DNA of 64,000 nt from Lucifuga dentata (Eukaryota; Chordata; Actinopteri; Ophidiiformes; Bythitidae), in the NCBI GenBank assembly GCA_014773175.1, contig VXCM01000468.1, positions 26,445 to 90,444 on the forward strand, written 5' to 3'. The position numbers and the translations under genes are program-made. Under the pieces are notes generated by a model. That model was not told the origin of the DNA and ran no database searches. It worked only from the letters and a program-made list of their open reading frames with translations. Below are positions 25,044-37,673 of this stretch, piece after piece; the first letter of the stretch is position 1, and the number at the start of each line of letters is the position of its first letter.

Positions 25044-25089
<46 letters not shown>
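25044..25089 (+). repeat. (CA)n microsatellite
   Basis: About 22 CA units. Confidence 0.95.
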
Positions 25090-25091
<2 letters not shown>

Positions 25092-25608
25092 CAGTGCATT
25101 CAACAGTCATTGTATACAGGATTTGTTCATGTAAGCTGTAGTTTTGTGGATGGGACATCTCATGTGGCCTTCTGTTGACACACTCCTGTGCAGGCGGAGT
25201 GTGTGGGAGCTATTCCCAGCAAACAGGTGCCATCGTACAGCATCAGGTGTCCTTCTGAAAGCCTGGGCAGACAGGTGTGGATGGAGTTTGTCCCAGATAT
25301 GCAGTTAGCTGGATCAGAGCCAGTCTCCATGGACCCTTGACTGGGCATGGTTGCCACTAGCAGCAGGGATGGAGCCTAATTTGCTTATGAAATCAGGTTA
25401 GCACCGCGCGTCGCGTTAAACAGGCCATGCAGCACTGAGATGAGACATGAGAATATATCTGCCAAATATTTATTTATGGTATCTGATTGAGCATACAGCA
25501 ATTAATTAAAGTCAAATAGGGCTGATCACATGCACCGCTGCCTATACTGTTTGATGTAGGGGTACAATTACCCTACAGGACAGTTTTCCAAGCATCTTTC
25601 TATTGTTG

Positions 25609-25624
25609 GGTTTCCATGGTGACA
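25609..25624 (+). promoter_or_regulatory. X-box-like motif in a candidate conserved element
   Basis: GTTTCCATGGTGACAG, preceded by a SOX-like ATTGTTG. The surrounding 25440-25800 is repeat-free and rich in TAATTA homeodomain cores. Confidence 0.4.
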
Positions 25625-26718
25625 GCAGCCATGGGGTATGAATTAGAGAAAGCGCAGACAGGAACAGGAGAGCCATTTATGGTCCTAATTAACAAGCTAC
25701 ATGTGATTAGTGAAAACAAGGGGCCTTAACTAGCTTAATAGAGGTCTGCTATCTGTGCTAATTGATCCACTTTAGCTGTGTGTTAATACAGCAAAGGGAA
25801 GAGGAGGCTAATCGTGTCGAAAAGCAACAGGGGAAGAGCAGGACAATATCTACAACTGAGCATCTGGCAGGAAGAACCTTTCAGCAGCGAGGTGTTTGGT
25901 CTGATCATAGATAGATTTACAGTCTGCCTCTTTCCTTTTCAGTCCTCACTTTCAGGTCATTACGGATTTAAAATTACGGAAATATTCCTAAAGCTCCGAC
26001 TGATTTCATTTTGCAGGTCTTGCATATTTAAACGTCGCTCCCAAGCAACTCTGATAAATGAGTAAGAAACAACAAATATCTGGAAATTATTGCTCGGTTA
26101 TTACTTAGAAATGCTTTCACTGTGATAAATTGATGACCTTGTTTTACCGAAGTTTTTCTGCTTGGAAGCTCAATCAGTCAAAACAAAGTGGACATCATGG
26201 TTTGAGGGGAAATCTTGACTGAAGTTGACCAGTTGTGCCCTCTCAAGTCATTCACTCAGGATGACCTATGACCTCTTGGTGCAGCTAAGAAGTGATTCAT
26301 CACCAAGGCCAACATGATCTGGATCAGCACCAAACAAACAGATCTTGTTTTGTTGGAAAAAAATTAGTCAATATGTTAAATTTACATTTTCTGGATGCTG
26401 GATCGACAAAATGATCAGGATCGCCTCAAAGTTGAATCACTTCTTCCTCTCAACATTAACCATCTGCCCACCAAATTTCATCCACATATGTCCATACCTT
26501 TTTGAGATATTCTGGTAAGAAACAAATATCAGTGACCACATAACCTCTTTAGTGGAGGTAAAAATGGCACAAAAAATTGGACAATATGTGAAGACTTTGG
26601 AAAAAAACTTACATTTTTTGTGTAACATTTTTTGTAACATTGTAACATTTTTTGTGTGTAACTGTCTCCAAATGATAAATTGACACTTTAAAGGGTTAAA
26701 AAAACAAACAAAAAAACA

Positions 26719-26719
<1 letters not shown>

Positions 26720-26781
<62 letters not shown>
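26720..26781 (+). repeat. (TCTA)n microsatellite
   Basis: About 15 units. Two further tracts with the same unit lie at 27800-27868 and 29529-29588. Confidence 0.95.
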
Positions 26782-26929
26782 ATATATCACATAGAAACAA
26801 ACATTCAAAAAGTGGACGGACTGGACAACCTGAATGGCTACAAATGGCCAGATACTATTAATGACATTAATACTATTAATGATGCAAGAAAATCTGGATT
26901 ATATCTGGATTTTGACAAAGTCTGGACTC

Positions 26930-27170
26930 TGACTCGGCCATTCAAAACACGAAACCTGCTATGTTGTTGCTTGTGTGCTTTGGATCATTACTTTTTTGTA
27001 TCATCCAAGCTTCAGAGACAGACCACTACCATGCCATTCTCAATTCTGAATTTGTATTTCCCACAATAATTGCAAGCTCTCCAGGCCCTGATGCAGCAAA
27101 GCAGCCTCAAACCTTGACGCTCCTTTTACCATGCTTCACTACTGGTGTTGAAGTGGTGCCATGTTTGATC
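26930..27170. mobile_element. DNA-transposon relic, copy 1
   Basis: Shares CTCTCCAGGCCCTGATGCAG and CAAAGCAGC with 29690-29920 and with a dispersed fish repeat of this wording. Follows a (TCTA)n tract. Confidence 0.5.
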
Positions 27171-27799
27171 GATTATTTATATTATTGATATGACAATATA
27201 ACAAAGAAAACAGCAAAAAATAAAGTAAACAAATAAATGTTTGAAAACAAGTAGGATGAAGTATAACTTATTAACTCTTAGCTGTTGCATGTTTTGTACA
27301 ACTTATCTCTCTTATTTTTTCCCACTTGTTTCATTATATTTACAAGTGTAAAGCTAATACACAGATATTAACAAAGATATAGCTATAAATAAATATAAGC
27401 ATGAATTTCCAAACAACTATATATTCATATGCAATTTTCCATTATTTACACATCTACATACATCAAAATAAACATTTATAACAAAAAAGCACATCCTAAA
27501 AGAACCAAGAACACATTTACTACTCTATACTACTATATTTTTCAAAGTATTTTTTAAAATATATTTTATTAAACTGATTCATATTTTTACTCTAAGTTCA
27601 TTACCTAAACTAAATGTTCCTTCTCCAAACATGGTATTGTTCATTTCTGCCAAAAAAGTTCAACTTTTATCCATCTGTCCGCATAGTATCATCCCAGAAG
27701 CCTTGGAGAACATCCAGGTGGTCTTTTGGAAACTTTAGACATACTTTTTTTTTTTTAGACATCAGTGGTTTCTTTCTATAAATGTAATTTTTCTTCAAT

Positions 27800-27809
27800 A
27801 TCTATCTAC

Positions 27810-27868
<59 letters not shown>
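27800..27868 (+). repeat. (TCTA)n microsatellite
   Basis: About 17 units. Confidence 0.95.
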
Positions 27869-28610
27869 ACAACCAGTTATTAACCAGCTACAGCTACAAA
27901 TCTATAGATGTAGCTTCCTTCTAATCTTATTGAATCTACTTTACACCAGACAAAAATTAAAGAAACTGATAATATATATAATATTTATCATTTTCTGGCT
28001 AAATTGTCAGTCAGACTCCTACTCTTGCTGAATCGTCCCCACAGAGAACTGGATCAGCTTGTGCGTGTTGTCTCTGTAAACGAGCTTCAACACTGTGACA
28101 GCCAGCGACCAAACATTTGCATGACCAGGTAAACAAAAAAGTTACTGCATAATTTTTTTCCTATTATTTCTCCCAGATGCCAGCTCTGGAGGACATATGC
28201 AAAACCCAATGCCTCTGTAGAGCTTTGTGCATATGTATACGTATGTGTTATATCATAGGTGTGTGTATATAATATGTTTCTGCTTTCACTGACCTTCAAC
28301 ACTGCACTTAAATTATATTCATGTTTGCACCTTATCAAAAGTGCTATTAATTTTTATTCATATCTGTAATGTAGTTTTATTAATAAAGGTAGTTTTTATA
28401 CGAAGCTGTAATATATTATAGCTTTTTTTAGTCTGTATTTGTTGACAAAAACTTGGCAGAATTCCTTCTGTACAATAAGATTTATCTTATCATATGATAT
28501 CATATTGTATCTCTTTATTATTTTGGTTTTCTTATTGTTTGATTAGTTTGTGCTTTATCATCTGTCAGGGAGTCGCGTACAAAATTTTATTGAACTTGTA
28601 CAATGAAGCA

Positions 28611-28661
28611 TTCTATTCTATTCTATTCTATTCTATTCTATTCTATTCTATTCTATTCTAG
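28611..28661 (+). repeat. (TTCTA)n microsatellite
   Basis: Ten pentamer units after ACTTGTACAATGAAGCA, a retroposon-like 3' tail. Confidence 0.9.
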
Positions 28662-29219
28662 TCACACCAATGCAGAACAGAAATCACATGTATTTTTGAT
28701 AAAGTGTATCATTACCTGAACGATTATTCTCTTAAATCAGATTCTTAAAATGTGAGAACACTGTAAAAATCATAATAACTACACAGACACTGATTCCTGA
28801 ACAATAAATTAAAAATATACATCCTTATTTCCCATTATCAGCCTAACTGATATAATCCAGGTGTGGGCTGATGATTACTAGATTATTAAATGCATTTGGA
28901 ATTAATTCTTTCTTTGACTGGATGAGATTGAGGAGGAAAAGCATACTCTTGAAATGGAAATTTTGCAAATGTGAGACAAAGTTATTTGAAAGATGTAAAT
29001 GTGTGTACATTGTCTTGATCCTGGCGATCCCTGCTTGAGCAAATAGGAAAATGCAGAAGACGCTGTTTTTTTTTTTTTTTTTTTTTTGGCTTACGACTGA
29101 CAATTTCTAACAAATTTGGTTCTCCAGCAGGAGCGCTGAGAGTGATTTGAATGACTTTTGAATGACTTACTGATGAGTTTTTCCTCTTGCAGCTTGGATC
29201 TGAGCCTTATTTACCAGGA

Positions 29220-29353
29220 TATGAATAAACCAACTCAGAGAGGCTTTCTGGTGCTAGGCAACAAACCCAGAGCTGGACAGGTGTGACACAGAGCCATGAG
29301 AAGGTCTTCATAGGTGTGAAATAGATTATTCACGGGCCTGAAACATCCTCCAG
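29220..29353 (+). repeat. Duplicated 134-bp segment, copy 1
   Basis: About 94% identical to 31041-31174 and in the same direction; the flanks differ. Contains an RFX-like GGTGCTAGGCAAC at 29250-29262. Confidence 0.85.
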
Positions 29354-29527
29354 GAACTTCTGTGGTATTTCTGCTTTGTAAAATATTAGCATAAGATAAG
29401 AATTTATCATATTGCTGCTGCCTGGTGTAAAGCTTATATCCAAAATAAAAAACAACCAAACTCAAAAATAAGTCTTGTTCTTGCTTGAAAGTTTAAAGTG
29501 AAAACATGGAGGGCCAAGAGGCTGCAA

Positions 29528-29528
<1 letters not shown>

Positions 29529-29588
<60 letters not shown>
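29529..29588 (+). repeat. (TCTA)n microsatellite
   Basis: About 15 units. Confidence 0.95.
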
Positions 29589-29689
29589 GAGTGGGAAGAA
29601 AAAGTTCATCACTTGGATTTCAGCAGTAATCTGGACTGACGTGACCAATTCAAAATACAAATCTCCTTCTTTTTAACCCACTCTGTTTT

Positions 29690-29920
29690 TGATTTACTTG
29701 TGTGTTTTGGGTCATTGCCTTCTTGCATCATCCAATTTTAATCAGGTTTCAGAGAAAGAAGCTACTCTGACATTCTCCTGTCAGTTTTCTTGATACCATT
29801 TTGAATTCTATGATTAGAAGCTCTCCAGGCCCTGAGGCAGCAAAGCAGCTCCAATCATGATGCTCCTTACTGAGCACCACAGTTTTGGTGTTTGGTGTGT
29901 GGTGCCTTTACTTCCTCTAA
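29690..29920. mobile_element. DNA-transposon relic, copy 2
   Basis: Same landmarks as 26930-27170 (GGGTCATTGCCTTCTTGCAT, CTCTCCAGGCCCTGAGGCAG), also close after a (TCTA)n tract. Confidence 0.5.
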
Positions 29921-29999
29921 CGTACCGTAAAAATTTCAGCTGGTCTGTTAGCTTAACTAGCAGATGGAATGATATGGTATGGTATGATATGGAATAAGT

Positions 30000-32900
30000 G
30001 TACACAGTCAATGGGCTAACTAGCCTACCCTCAGCTAAAACTTAGCTTACATGGAAGCCATTCATCTCATAGGAAAACAGGAAGGAAGTTGAACCATCTT
30101 ATCTATATCCTTCAACTAGAGGTGCAACTCTCCCCCCTGAAACTGAACTGGATCCTGAAACCAAACCAGAACCAAGTAAACCAGGTCAATGAACTTTCTG
30201 CAGTGCCATAATTCAATTCAACTTTCATTTTAAAATTCAATGTTTGTCCACAGAACATTGTCCCAGGTAGTCATTTTGGACATTTGAGACCAGGGTTGGA
30301 TTGGGATCCTAATTTTTCCCCAGAATTTAAGGTGTCTAGTGGGGACTAGGATAGAATGGCCAGATGAAAATGCCAATGATGCCGGGGATGAATAAGTTTG
30401 TAATTGTCCGCTGTTTCTCCCCACCACCCTTTCTCTTTTTAGAATCCATTTTTCATGTAAGTGCCAAGAAAATTATAAAATAATATTATATTGTACAGTG
30501 CAAAGGCCATTGGCCGGACCACCAATGGCTGCAGCCCACTGGGAAAAGTTTCACCTCTCTCGATGGCCAATCTGAACCTGCCTGAGAAGCAATCAGAAGA
30601 CAACCACAGAAGCAATCTGAAGATTTTCCTCTGTGGTTGTCTTTCCCTGAACATTACTTCTCTTGATCAAATGAACACACCTGGTTTAGCTAACCTTGTG
30701 TGTGCAGGGCAGGGAGAGCTGGAAAATAGAGAGGTGGACCACAATTGAGAACCAATGGATGAGATAAACGCCAGACTGCACTTATAAGTCTATGAACCCA
30801 TTAAGATTAGTTTCTGTGTTATGTCTAGGTCATTGAAGGTACAGTATTAGCCAATATTTCTACCACAGTGTGTTTTTGAGGCTGGATGATGCTGGTGTTT
30901 TTTCTCTTTTGCCAGCTATATCAAAGATAACCGATGGTCTCTCAAAATCCAAGACCTGTAACAGGCACCAAGTGAGCGACTGTGGTTTTAATAACTGATT
31001 TGGAACTTGGAGGCTATCTTTGCATCCATGGTCTCATGTGTATGAATTAGCCAACTCAGAGAGGCTTTCTGGCGCTAGGCAACAAACCCAGAGCTGGACA
31101 GGTGTGACACAGAGCCATGAGAAGGTCTTCATAGGTTTGAAATAGATTATTCATGAGCCTAAATCATCCTCCAGGGGAAGCAAAGTACAACCATCAAACT
31201 AATAATATTGTTTTTTTAAATACAGGCTTCATAATTTTCCATGCAAATTTTTGGCTTTTAGGCTAAAATAACCTGTCATTGAATTTATAGCTAGCTATAA
31301 ATGCTCAGCTGCACAGAAATAGTCTCAATAATGTAGCTTCCTTCATTATTAGCCTTCATATAATCAATTACCACACTAAAGGACACACACACACACGATT
31401 GCAAAACTTTACACGCTTATCTGTATTTGCAGGGTGACAATGAACACACAAACACAAACATCTCCCTCTCCTTTTCATGACACGATCGTGTGCATGTTGA
31501 TTGTGATAACCTTGCTTGCTTTACATAATAAAGGAAGGAATGAAAGGCTATTGAGAGAAGGGCGTCTGTGCGTGGGGTTGGGAGTTGTGTGTTATATGTA
31601 TGTATGACACTGGCAGCAGTCTGAATAATTCACAAAGCCATTCGATGATTAAAGGTCTGCTGGGTGTCACGCTGCAGGGAGGAGACTGTATGTTACTGGG
31701 TACTTATGAGGAGGGAGGGCTGCTGTGACAAGTGATGAAAGGAGGGAATTGAGAGGAGGCTGAAATGCGACTGATGGGGAAATATAACGTGACTCAGCTG
31801 AAGATTCATAATCATGTAGTAATTGGTCGACAGGATATAGATTCTGCCTTTAATAAGCATTTAATAAGCATTTCATTGCCAACAGGCTATGTCATTCAAA
31901 GAACTAAAAAAATTAATCTTTTTAAAATTGGATCATATTATGCTTTTTGTCATTTTGTGTTTGGTCTGTGTTGAATGTCTTCAAACTTGCTAATCTTGAG
32001 GTTTACACTTATACTGTATAAATGCATAGATTAACCCTGTAAAGCCTGACCCATGAAATAATTAAAAGAAAATTCAGATTTTTTGCAGTTTATTTCTTTA
32101 TTGAACCCTTTAATAAACTCCAAAAAAAAAAGAGAAAAAAATCCTGAATATTTTTTTTTTTTTGNTTTTTTTTTTTTTTTTGTATGACATTTGATACATC
32201 TGGCATTCATTTAACTCGACAGGATTTAAACTGGAACAGGTTATTCATGAGATTATTTCATTAAAAAATATATTAATAATAATATTTAATAATATTTTTG
32301 ATTTTGATTGGTTTTTTAAATTTTGGACAATAAGATTTACACTAGGCAGCAGCAATATGATAAAGCAATATGATAAGTGTTATGCAATTTATTTATTCAT
32401 TTATTTATTTATTTATTTATTTTAGATACGATATAATAGGCATTTTGGTCAATAACTGATCATGTTGATGATGTAGATTTGCAGAAAATCATGTATCAAA
32501 TGTGACACAAATGGCTTTATAGGGTTAAGACAAAACCATAGGTCCTGAAATGCCCTGAGGACTCTGTTTACACTTGTTCTTTACTTATGCAACATATTTA
32601 CATCAACATGTGACTTTTGAACATACTGCCAACACACCTGATTAGACACTCGCCAGGCGCAAAATGAGTGTTTGAACTCATCTGTGTTTTGTCTGATCAG
32701 AACACAGAGAGATCTTCAAAAGTGGGATTCCAGAGTTGTATGACTTGTTTTCACTCAGTGAGCACAGAAGTGTTGCAGCAAGGCAGAGTCCATGTGGATT
32801 GATGTGTTGTTTTTTTTTTTGTTTTTGTTTTTGTTTTTTGTTTTGTTTTTTTGCACGTTTAAGCATTGCAAAGGTTTCAAAACAGATCCCAAAATAAAAA

Positions 32901-34430
32901 TAAGAATAGGGAATCTATATAATGTGCCTGCTATCCTATTTATGGACTAAAAAAAAAAAAAAAANAAAAAAAAAAAAAAAGAAAAGAAAAAAATGCAACA
33001 GAGCCTCTCTGTCACAATCTCAACAAGTCACGAATGTTCTAAGCTTTATTTGTGGTAGTGTTTGTTTTGGCAATTATTCCTAAATGTTGATGATAACAGA
33101 TTAGCAGATTATTGAATGATAATTCTTGAACTGACTGTACAATGTTCATGATGAAGTTTGAGCCCCGAGTTAGCAATTAGTTTAGCTATAAACCCAATTA
33201 TGCTAATGGAATGTTGTTGTTGTTTGTTTGTTTTTTAAATTTTGCAAATAGCTCAAAAGCAAAATTGTCCACTTTTTTTTTTTTTTTTNTTTTTTTTTTT
33301 TTTTGTTTTTTTAATGGGACAATATCAGTATTTTAATAAAGCAGTTCTGTGAAGATTCCAGTTACAGCCCAGATTTCTTATTGAAAGGAGAATTGGACTT
33401 TATCAGCCCTCTCTCAGGATCTTACTGCTCCAGATTCTTCAGTGACGCAGGAAAGTCTGCTTTTAAAGCTCCATATGCCTAGAATACATGACAAGATAAT
33501 GTCTTTCAGAAACATGACCTCTGAATTTATATATTTAAACGTTGATTTTCATTGAAGATTTTAATTTTTGTTTCATAACTGTGTTGAGTGGTTTGAGTAA
33601 GTTATTTTATTCCCTATATATATTTTCCAAATACATGTAAAGATGAAGATAATCATGGAAGAAGTTGTTTTTTTAGATACCCTATCAAAGAGCTAAAATC
33701 CACCAATTATTATTTCAATTCTGAAATAATGTTTTTCACTAGCATTTAGGGGAAAAAAAGCTTTAGCTGTGTTTTGGGAACTGTCATTTATGCGATCCCT
33801 GAAGACAGCAGTTGGCGAGGACAGCAAATGGATGGATCGGGAAAGGGGATGTTAAAAGGGAGGGGAAATGGTTGGGGAGATGGAATTGTGCATTGTGAGG
33901 TTAATAGTGCAGAGGATTGGGAGACAATAGGCCGAGCTAATGAGTCATGAGTCTGGCTTCAGTGGTGCTCAGGCACTTCCAAGCTGCACACTCTGCCATC
34001 AGAATGGATACTTTTGTTAAAAGCCCTTTAATACTTTCATTGGACTCTTTGTAAAGATCAACAGAAAAACAATACAAAATGACCTCAAACAAGCTAAAAT
34101 GAATAACCATTACTGCCTGAAATTCATGCAAAACTCATAACTTTTAACTACTTTTCATTATCTACTTGAAATTCATGGAAAACCACTGTGTAAACACGAC
34201 ATAAAGATATTCCATCACTCTGTTATCCATATCAAATGTAATTGAGTTGGCTTTTGCTAAAGAAGCATTTTTTCTGTGTTGTGCAGCTGTTCTAAGAATT
34301 GGGATGAAGGCAAGATTAGACAGCGTCAAGCATCAGCCACAAAAGAAATCAAACATGTCATCATTTCCCCCTCAGGGGATCTTTAACTCATTTTTATTCT
34401 GATTAGCAAATGGATGAGAACTCATGCAAG
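30000..34430. other. Gene-free stretch in the rtn4ip1-cd24 interval
   Basis: No exon-like segment with splice sites. Contains the second 134-bp duplicate, A/T homopolymer gaps at 32165, 32965 and 33289, and an (ATTT)n run near 32391-32424. 31540-31760 is repeat-free and GC-balanced. Confidence 0.5.
31041..31174 (+). repeat. Duplicated 134-bp segment, copy 2
   Basis: Second copy, 1.8 kb away, with GGCGCTAGGCAAC at 31071-31083. Confidence 0.85.
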
Positions 34431-34520
34431 GAGTGGATAGGCCAAGGAGGCCAAGGATAGGCCAAGGATAGGCCAAGGATAGGCCAAGGATAGGCCACTC
34501 ACCCAAGGAGTGGATAGGCC
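34430..34520 (+). repeat. 11-bp minisatellite
   Basis: GGATAGGCCAA repeated about four times exactly, with variant copies at both ends. Confidence 0.85.
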
Positions 34521-35009
34521 GCTATAATTTTTTTTTTTGAATCTCATATCTGAAATAACATGTTGTCGCATGCCGTTGTATTTCCTCAGCGCAAATTGTG
34601 TGCCAAGAATCTCAAAGATGTATAAATTGTATGCAGACGTGTTTAGACGTCGCTGGGATATCAGCCTGGTGCTGTTTCAGATCCAGTCAATCTATGTTGC
34701 TGTGGCGCTAATCCAGAGATCAGGGGCCATCAGGGAATGCTGAGTCCATCGTGGGCCCTGCAGCCAGCTCAGCAGCTGCCTGTCTAGCCTGCCTGGCAGC
34801 TCAGCGACGAGTCCAACACCACCCATTAACCAATTACACCAGGGCGGCTCTGTGGACAAAGATCCATGCTGATTTGGAGCAAATGAAGCACGAGTTGTGT
34901 TGGTGACGCACAAAAGATTAGAGCAAGATCCGGCTAAACTACTGATTAAAGTAAAAATCACATATTGAGCAAAACAAGATGCAAACAAGCCAATCAAGCC
35001 AACCGGTGC

Positions 35010-35766
35010 CATTTTTTCATTATTTATTGTACATTTCCATCTCTTCCATTGTCTTACACCCAAACTAATGTTAACATTACAACGTTCTCATTTATACAAA
35101 ATATAAACTATCAGGAGGAGATATAAATTCAACATTAACTCTTCCCATATGCTTACATATACAGTCGTTTCCTGGGTCGAACACCCAGGGGTGAAAGGGA
35201 AAGGTGCCAGTCATACCCTCCTTAAAAAAGACTACAACTCTTTAAAATTCACAAGGCAAAACTGACATATAAGTCCTGTGGCAACTTATTGGCTACATAC
35301 ATCTATTTGACATTTATAATAAAAAAAAGACCTAAGAGCCAAATTACGGAAAAACCCAACTGAAATGTCATCTGGCTCAAACTTTTTTCCCCTCAAAAAA
35401 AAAAATTCTGCTGCAAAGCTCNAAAAAAAAAAAAAAAAAAATCATATTGCCAGGTGAAACCGAAACCGTGAAAGGAATCTCAGCACGTCGAAGTGGTTGG
35501 AGACACGCTGCAAAACAACCTGAGCATCTCCAAAATGTGATGGCGTGCGCGGGAAACGAAAGCCAAAAGGGAAGATGGGTGCTGGGTGCCGCTCCTTTTT
35601 GACTTCGTGCAAGGGGCTGCCAAGGTTCGGTGATGACTTCCGGTAGAGGGTTATCTTCTTTAAAGCAGGCTGTGGAGTTCATCCGTGTTAGTCTCGGGGG
35701 CCTCTGTTCAGTGTGGTGATGGGGGGGGGGGGGGNGGTGGAGAGGTGTATATGTGTCTGTGAAGTT
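35010..35766 (-). other. cd24: Likely cd24 3' UTR with poly(A) signal at 35023-35028
   Basis: No open frame fits a gene here. A minus-strand AATAAA at 35023-35028 would give a 3' UTR of about 750 nt, in keeping with the long 3' UTR of CD24 in mammals. It contains an N inside a poly(A)/poly(T) run at 35422 and a G-run gap at 35735. Confidence 0.5.
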
Positions 35767-35940
35767 TCAGCAGTAGTAGTGGAGGAGGGAGGCTGCCACG
35801 GTGAGGGTGGTGAGGAGGGAGAGGACGCCTGCGTGTGAGATGCCCGCCTCTGCAGAGTTGGGCGGCGCGGCGGTGCTGCTGCTGCTGTTGGTGGAGGTGG
35901 AGTTTGCCTGCGTGGAGTTGCTGGCAGACTGCGACACCAC
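35767..35940 (-). CDS. cd24: cd24 exon 2 (mucin-like stalk and GPI signal)
   Basis: 58 codons including stop. It starts VVSQSASNSTQANSTSTNSS and continues through AAPPNSAEAGISHAG to the hydrophobic tail. No charged residue follows the tail, as expected for a GPI-replaced C terminus. Confidence 0.82.
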   Translation of the reverse strand: MVSQSASNSTQANSTSTNSSSSTAAPPNSAEAGISHAGVLSLLTTLTVAASLLHYYC

Positions 35941-36831
35941 CTGTTGGGTTGAGACGAGAAGAAGAAGAGGAGGAGGAGGAGGCCGTAACCCTGTCAGTTC
36001 TGTTGCAAAGTTCCTGCTTGTGGTTGTTTTTTTTTTTTTTTTTAAACCAACAATAAAGTGAGACGTTATGAGGAAATAAGCGACCGTTGGCTGACGAGCT
36101 CTGAGATTATAGATTAAAACTTTTGTAAAACATAATTACATTATGTCCCCAAAGACTGAAAATGAATCAAATTGTTAATAACTTCACTAAATTTCAAATT
36201 CTTTTCTCTGCTGTAATTTCTTACATGTCATTTAATGACTAATAACGTTTTGGATTCATACTGGTACACAGAGAGAAATTCTTACATTGCAAATATATAT
36301 TTTCTTTTTAAAACATATTAAATTCAATTGATGTGTAGCTGTTGTAATAAACATCTTTCTGGCTTTTTTTTCCCTGTGAGTCAGGTTTTTTTTTTTTTTT
36401 TTTTTTGTAGGCACTCAGTACTAAATCTTAGAAAGAAGCTAACTTTTCTTATCCACATTTGCACACACTAACACACTCCACCTGAATCAAGCTTTCACTT
36501 AAGCCATAAATATAATAAAGAGGTAAGAATGAATGCAGAAAAATATGACTGGGGAAAGTTTAATTAAGAGCCACGCCGATTCAGAAACAATATGAATTAT
36601 GAATCATTTTTAATTTCCCAAGAGACCACAATTAGCCTAAAACTAAAGTCAAACACTATACACACCCACTTTAGATCTGCATAATCAATAAAGATGATTT
36701 CATGCACAGTCAATTTCTAGACAACACAAAAAAGTAATAATCCTGAGGAATATGAAACGTCATCATACCTGTGTTGATAAACAAATGGCAAACATAATCA
36801 CTCCGAGATGAAAGATCGTCATTTTGGACAT
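35767..36831 (-). CDS. cd24: CD24, small GPI-anchored sialoglycoprotein (two exons)
   Basis: Two minus-strand exons give a 78-residue protein; human CD24 has 80. Exon 1 (36769-36831) encodes the signal peptide MSKMTIFHLGVIMFAICLST plus Q and ends at CAG/GTATGA. Exon 2 (35767-35940) follows a long pyrimidine tract and CCCAACAG. It encodes a Ser/Thr/Asn-rich mature peptide with three N-glycosylation sequons (N29, N34, N39), then a GPI-attachment region and hydrophobic tail ending LLTTLTVAASLLHYYC, stop TGA. The family acts at the cell surface as a mucin-like ligand. Sequence conservation is low, so the call rests on architecture, length, intron position and the neighbouring 6q21 genes. The alternative is another small mucin-like GPI protein. 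Confidence 0.83.
36769..36831 (-). CDS. cd24: cd24 exon 1 (signal peptide)
   Basis: 63 nt, 21 codons, phase 0. ATG at 36831; a second in-frame ATG follows three codons later. The upstream minus strand has a TATA box about 85 nt away. Donor GTATGA. Confidence 0.8.
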
Positions 36832-36909
36832 TTTTAATGGAGATTTTTGCCAAACGGAGGAAGGATGCTGACTGAAGCTGCTTCTCTCTGATGCTCCCCT
36901 GCAGCAGCC

Positions 36910-36970
36910 GGAGCGTTTTATACCGGCGGCAGATCCGCGGTGACGTACGGACACGCGCTCCCACGTGGGA
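36910..36970 (-). promoter_or_regulatory. cd24: cd24 core promoter
   Basis: On the minus strand a TATAAAA box (36916-36922) sits about 85 nt before the ATG. Further upstream are TGACGT-type CRE-like (near 36941) and CACGTG E-box (36962-36967) motifs in a GC-rich stretch. Function is inferred from motif and position. Confidence 0.6.
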
Positions 36971-37395
36971 GGAAGATGAGAAATTGTTATTTATAATGAT
37001 CCCCAGAGGTATACGACCAAATGTTTATAGCACTGTTTATGGTTATTAGATAGTTTGTAAGTGTGTGTTATGTTCTTAAAGTCTTTTATCTCGAATTAGT
37101 GACTATCTGCTTGCAAACTATTCCCATGTCTATATCCTGTTTATTACTATGATTATGAACATTTCTTATGATTATTGTTGGGGTTTCCATATCAGAAAAT
37201 GTGTCTTTTTTGAAGGTTGATGCCTCTTTTCGACTTGTTTTATTCTAATGGCGAGGAGAAATAATCAGAAATGCAAAAGGCACAAGTTGATCCAACCTGT
37301 TACACGCCCCTCTGTAGGCTTTGTAAATATGACAACAGCGACGCCTAGTGTTCAGACCCTGTTATTTTTCACCTGGGCAGGTGAAAAATAACAAG

Positions 37396-37429
<34 letters not shown>

Positions 37430-37673
37430 TGGCTGTAGAGGGAGAAAACTGACCCTGATGACATCACAGGGGTCACCTCCTGTAGATGCTAAAGACTACA
37501 CGTTTGAAAACTGACGAAGTTTTGAGTGAATTAAGCCCCTTTAACTTGTAGGAGTGACTTTAGTATAATATGTAAAAAATATGTGGAGTTTCCATGTAAT
37601 ATATCTGTTAATTAATGTAAATTGAAAAAGTCAGAAAACCAGCAGCCTGTGAGTTTACGTCATATTTGCCAAC
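36971..37673. other. Upstream flank of cd24
   Basis: AT-rich, no gene; holds a perfect hairpin at 37360-37393 and a T-run. Confidence 0.5.

Larger units (their letters stand above)
23640..26700. other. Non-coding spacer with candidate conserved element
   Basis: No exon seen. Contains homopolymer gaps, (AAAT)n and (CA)n tracts, and the TAATTA-rich stretch at 25440-25800. Confidence 0.5.

Noticed and set aside
34430..34520. Short direct repeats resembling an array
   Set aside because: 11-bp minisatellite without unique spacers.
34692..35063. 123-codon minus-strand frame beyond cd24
   Set aside because: No recognisable family or splice context; it overlaps or follows the probable cd24 3' UTR.
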